DNA of 64,000 nucleotides, taken from Modestobacter versicolor (GTDB lineage Bacteria; Actinomycetota; Actinomycetes; Mycobacteriales; Geodermatophilaceae). Position 1 is the first letter of the stretch. The number at the start of each line of letters is the position of its first letter. Under the pieces are notes generated by a model. The model was not told the origin of the DNA. It was given only the letters and a program-made list of their open reading frames with translations, and did no database searches. Positions 62,806 to 64,000 of the stretch are shown one piece after another. Location: positions 1,860,001 through 1,924,000 of the forward strand of contig NZ_JACIBU010000001.1 in the NCBI RefSeq assembly GCF_014195485.1. The letters are read 5' to 3'. The translations under genes and the position numbers were made by a program.

Positions 62806-64000
62806 CTAGGTCGGGTCGGGGTCGTTCGCCCCGGCCCGGCTGCCGCCGGTGAGGCCGGCCTCGGGGGCGTACGGCTCGTGCCGCTTGCCCGCGTGCGCCT
62901 CGACCTGGAGCCGGTCCTTCAGGTGCGGGTAGTGCAGCTCGAACGCCGGGCGCTCGGACCGGATCCGCGGGATCTCGACGAAGTTGTGCCGCGGCGGCGG
63001 GGACGACGTCGCCCACTCCAGCGAGTTGCCGTGACCCCAGGGGTCGTCGCGCAGCGCCAGCCGGCCGTGCTTCCACGACTTGACCACGTTGTAGACGAAG
63101 GGGATCACCGAGGCGCCGAGGATGAACGACCCGATCGTGGAGATCGTGTGCATCGTCGTGAACTCGTCGGTGGGCAGGTAGTCGGCGTACCGGCGCGGCA
63201 TGCCCTCGTTGCCCAGCCAGTGCTGGATGAGGAACGTGGCGTGGAAGCCGATGAAGGTCAGCCAGAAGTGCAGCTTGCCGATCTTCTCGTCCATCATCCG
63301 GCCGCACATCTTCGGGAACCAGAAGTAGAGGCCGGCGTAGGCGGCGAACACGACGGTGCCGAAGACCACGTAGTGGAAGTGCGCCACGACGAAGTAGCTG
63401 TCGTTGACGTGCCAGTCCAGCGGCGGGCTGGCCAGCAGGACGCCGGTCAGGCCACCGAGGAGGAAGGTGATCAGGAAGCCGATCGAGAACAGCATCGGGG
63501 TCTCGAACGTCAGCTGGCCGCGCCACATCGTGCCGATCCAGTTGAAGAACTTGATCCCGGTGGGCACCGCGATCAGGTACGTCAGGAAGGCGAAGAACGG
63601 CAGCAGCACCGCGCCGGTGGCGAACATGTGGTGCGCCCACACCGCCAGCGACAGGGCGGTGATCGCGATCAGCGCGAAGACCATGCCCTTGTAGCCGAAC
63701 AGCGGCTTGCGGCTGAAGACCGGGATGACCTCGCTGATGATGCCGAAGAACGGCAGCGCGATGATGTAGACCTCGGGGTGCCCGAAGAACCAGAAGAGGT
63801 GCTGCCACAGCATCGGCCCGCCGTTCTCGGCGGTGTAGACCTGCGCCCCGAGGTGCCGGTCGGCCAGCAGCGCCATCAGCGCCGCGGTCAGGATCGGGAA
63901 GGCGAGCAGGATCAGGACGCTGGTGACGAGCGACGCCCAGGTGAAGATCGACATCCGGAACATCGTCAGCCCCGGTGCGCGCAGGCAGACGATCGTGGCG
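62806..64000 (-). CDS. ctaD: Cytochrome c oxidase subunit I, C-terminal part (cut by window edge)
   Basis: Catalytic subunit of the aa3 oxidase. The open frame runs to the edge with [16 protein letters not shown]. Seen are [10 protein letters not shown] (CuB His and Tyr cross-link), [22 protein letters not shown], the two-histidine HFHYVV (heme ligands) and the K-channel lysine region. The C-terminal 90 residues are a hydrophilic extension ending NDPDPT. About 398 codons are within the window, and the N-terminal third is outside. A hairpin terminator follows. Confidence 0.97.
   Translation of the reverse strand, partial: ATIVCLRAPGLTMFRMSIFTWASLVTSVLILLAFPILTAALMALLADRHLGAQVYTAENGGPMLWQHLFWFFGHPEVYIIALPFFGIISEVIPVFSRKPLFGYKGMVFALIAITALSLAVWAHHMFATGAVLLPFFAFLTYLIAVPTGIKFFNWIGTMWRGQLTFETPMLFSIGFLITFLLGGLTGVLLASPPLDWHVNDSYFVVAHFHYVVFGTVVFAAYAGLYFWFPKMCGRMMDEKIGKLHFWLTFIGFHATFLIQHWLGNEGMPRRYADYLPTDEFTTMHTISTIGSFILGASVIPFVYNVVKSWKHGRLALRDDPWGHGNSLEWATSSPPPRHNFVEIPRIRSERPAFELHYPHLKDRLQVEAHAGKRHEPYAPEAGLTGGSRAGANDPDPT

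Overview
The window is very GC-rich actinobacterial chromosome. Third-codon positions are almost all G or C, GTG starts are common, many starts have weak or no Shine-Dalgarno sequence, and stop/start overlaps (ATGA, GTGA) are frequent. The gene set (three GAF-ANTAR regulators, bacteriophytochrome-PP2C, CysO/Mec/CysM cysteine synthesis, PruB/PruA split proline catabolism, CsoR-CopZ-CopA, stand-alone LigD-type polymerase) fits a soil or rock-dwelling actinomycete. Geodermatophilaceae (Blastococcus, Geodermatophilus, Modestobacter) is my inference; no rRNA is present to prove it. There is no prophage, IS element or CRISPR array.

Layout. 1-3.7 kb: a cut-off membrane protein, orn, tRNA-His, the relic of an ANTAR gene, a DUF1353 gene, an L,D-transpeptidase lipoprotein and tRNA-Lys. 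3.9-6.9 kb: three GAF-ANTAR genes with a small unknown gene between them; all three share a leader motif. 6.9-12.4 kb: crotonase, MFS exporter, gluconokinase and the pruB-pruA proline operon. 12.5-16.8 kb: a PucR-type regulator translationally coupled to a heme oxygenase and a bacteriophytochrome with a SpoIIE phosphatase output. 17-23.5 kb: a secreted ice-binding-like protein with a class F sortase, an FAD oxidoreductase, a methyltransferase coupled to an MTHFR-like enzyme with a four-cysteine N-terminus, a MEDS/anti-sigma kinase and idi. 23.6-35.4 kb: a GGDEF-EAL-PAS-PAS protein, assorted redox and transport enzymes, and an EAL protein divergent from a TetR regulator. 35.4-41 kb: the csoR-copZ-copA copper operon, small conserved genes and a secreted PET-hydrolase/cutinase-like enzyme. 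41.3-47.6 kb: tRNA-Leu, small genes, then a likely biofilm-matrix locus: a SipW-type secreted protein divergent from a membrane glycosyltransferase fused to an MshEN c-di-GMP-binding domain. 47.6-62.7 kb: a block with the gene content of M. tuberculosis Rv1330c-Rv1341 (pncB, clpS, DUF2017, mec, cysO, cysM, murI, MBL hydrolase, rph, rdgB), interrupted by marR/hydrolase, yjbQ, bcp, gnd and a LigD-type polymerase. It is followed by pncA, serB and the 3' part of ctaD, which runs off the right edge.

How the parts connect. Two signalling themes recur. Cyclic-di-GMP: one GGDEF-EAL enzyme, one EAL enzyme and an MshEN-glycosyltransferase that could be their effector. Partner switching or stress signalling: a light-sensing PP2C phosphatase, a MEDS-HATPase kinase and the GAF-ANTAR set. 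The cysteine block makes cysteine through a protein-bound thiocarboxylate; its CysO is unusual in ending Gly-Gly-Cys.

The most novel signals are non-coding or at gene edges: a five-copy hairpin repeat with compensatory changes in its outer stem, placed just after stop codons; the GAF-ANTAR leader motif; paired MarR operators; and the CysO C-terminal cysteine.
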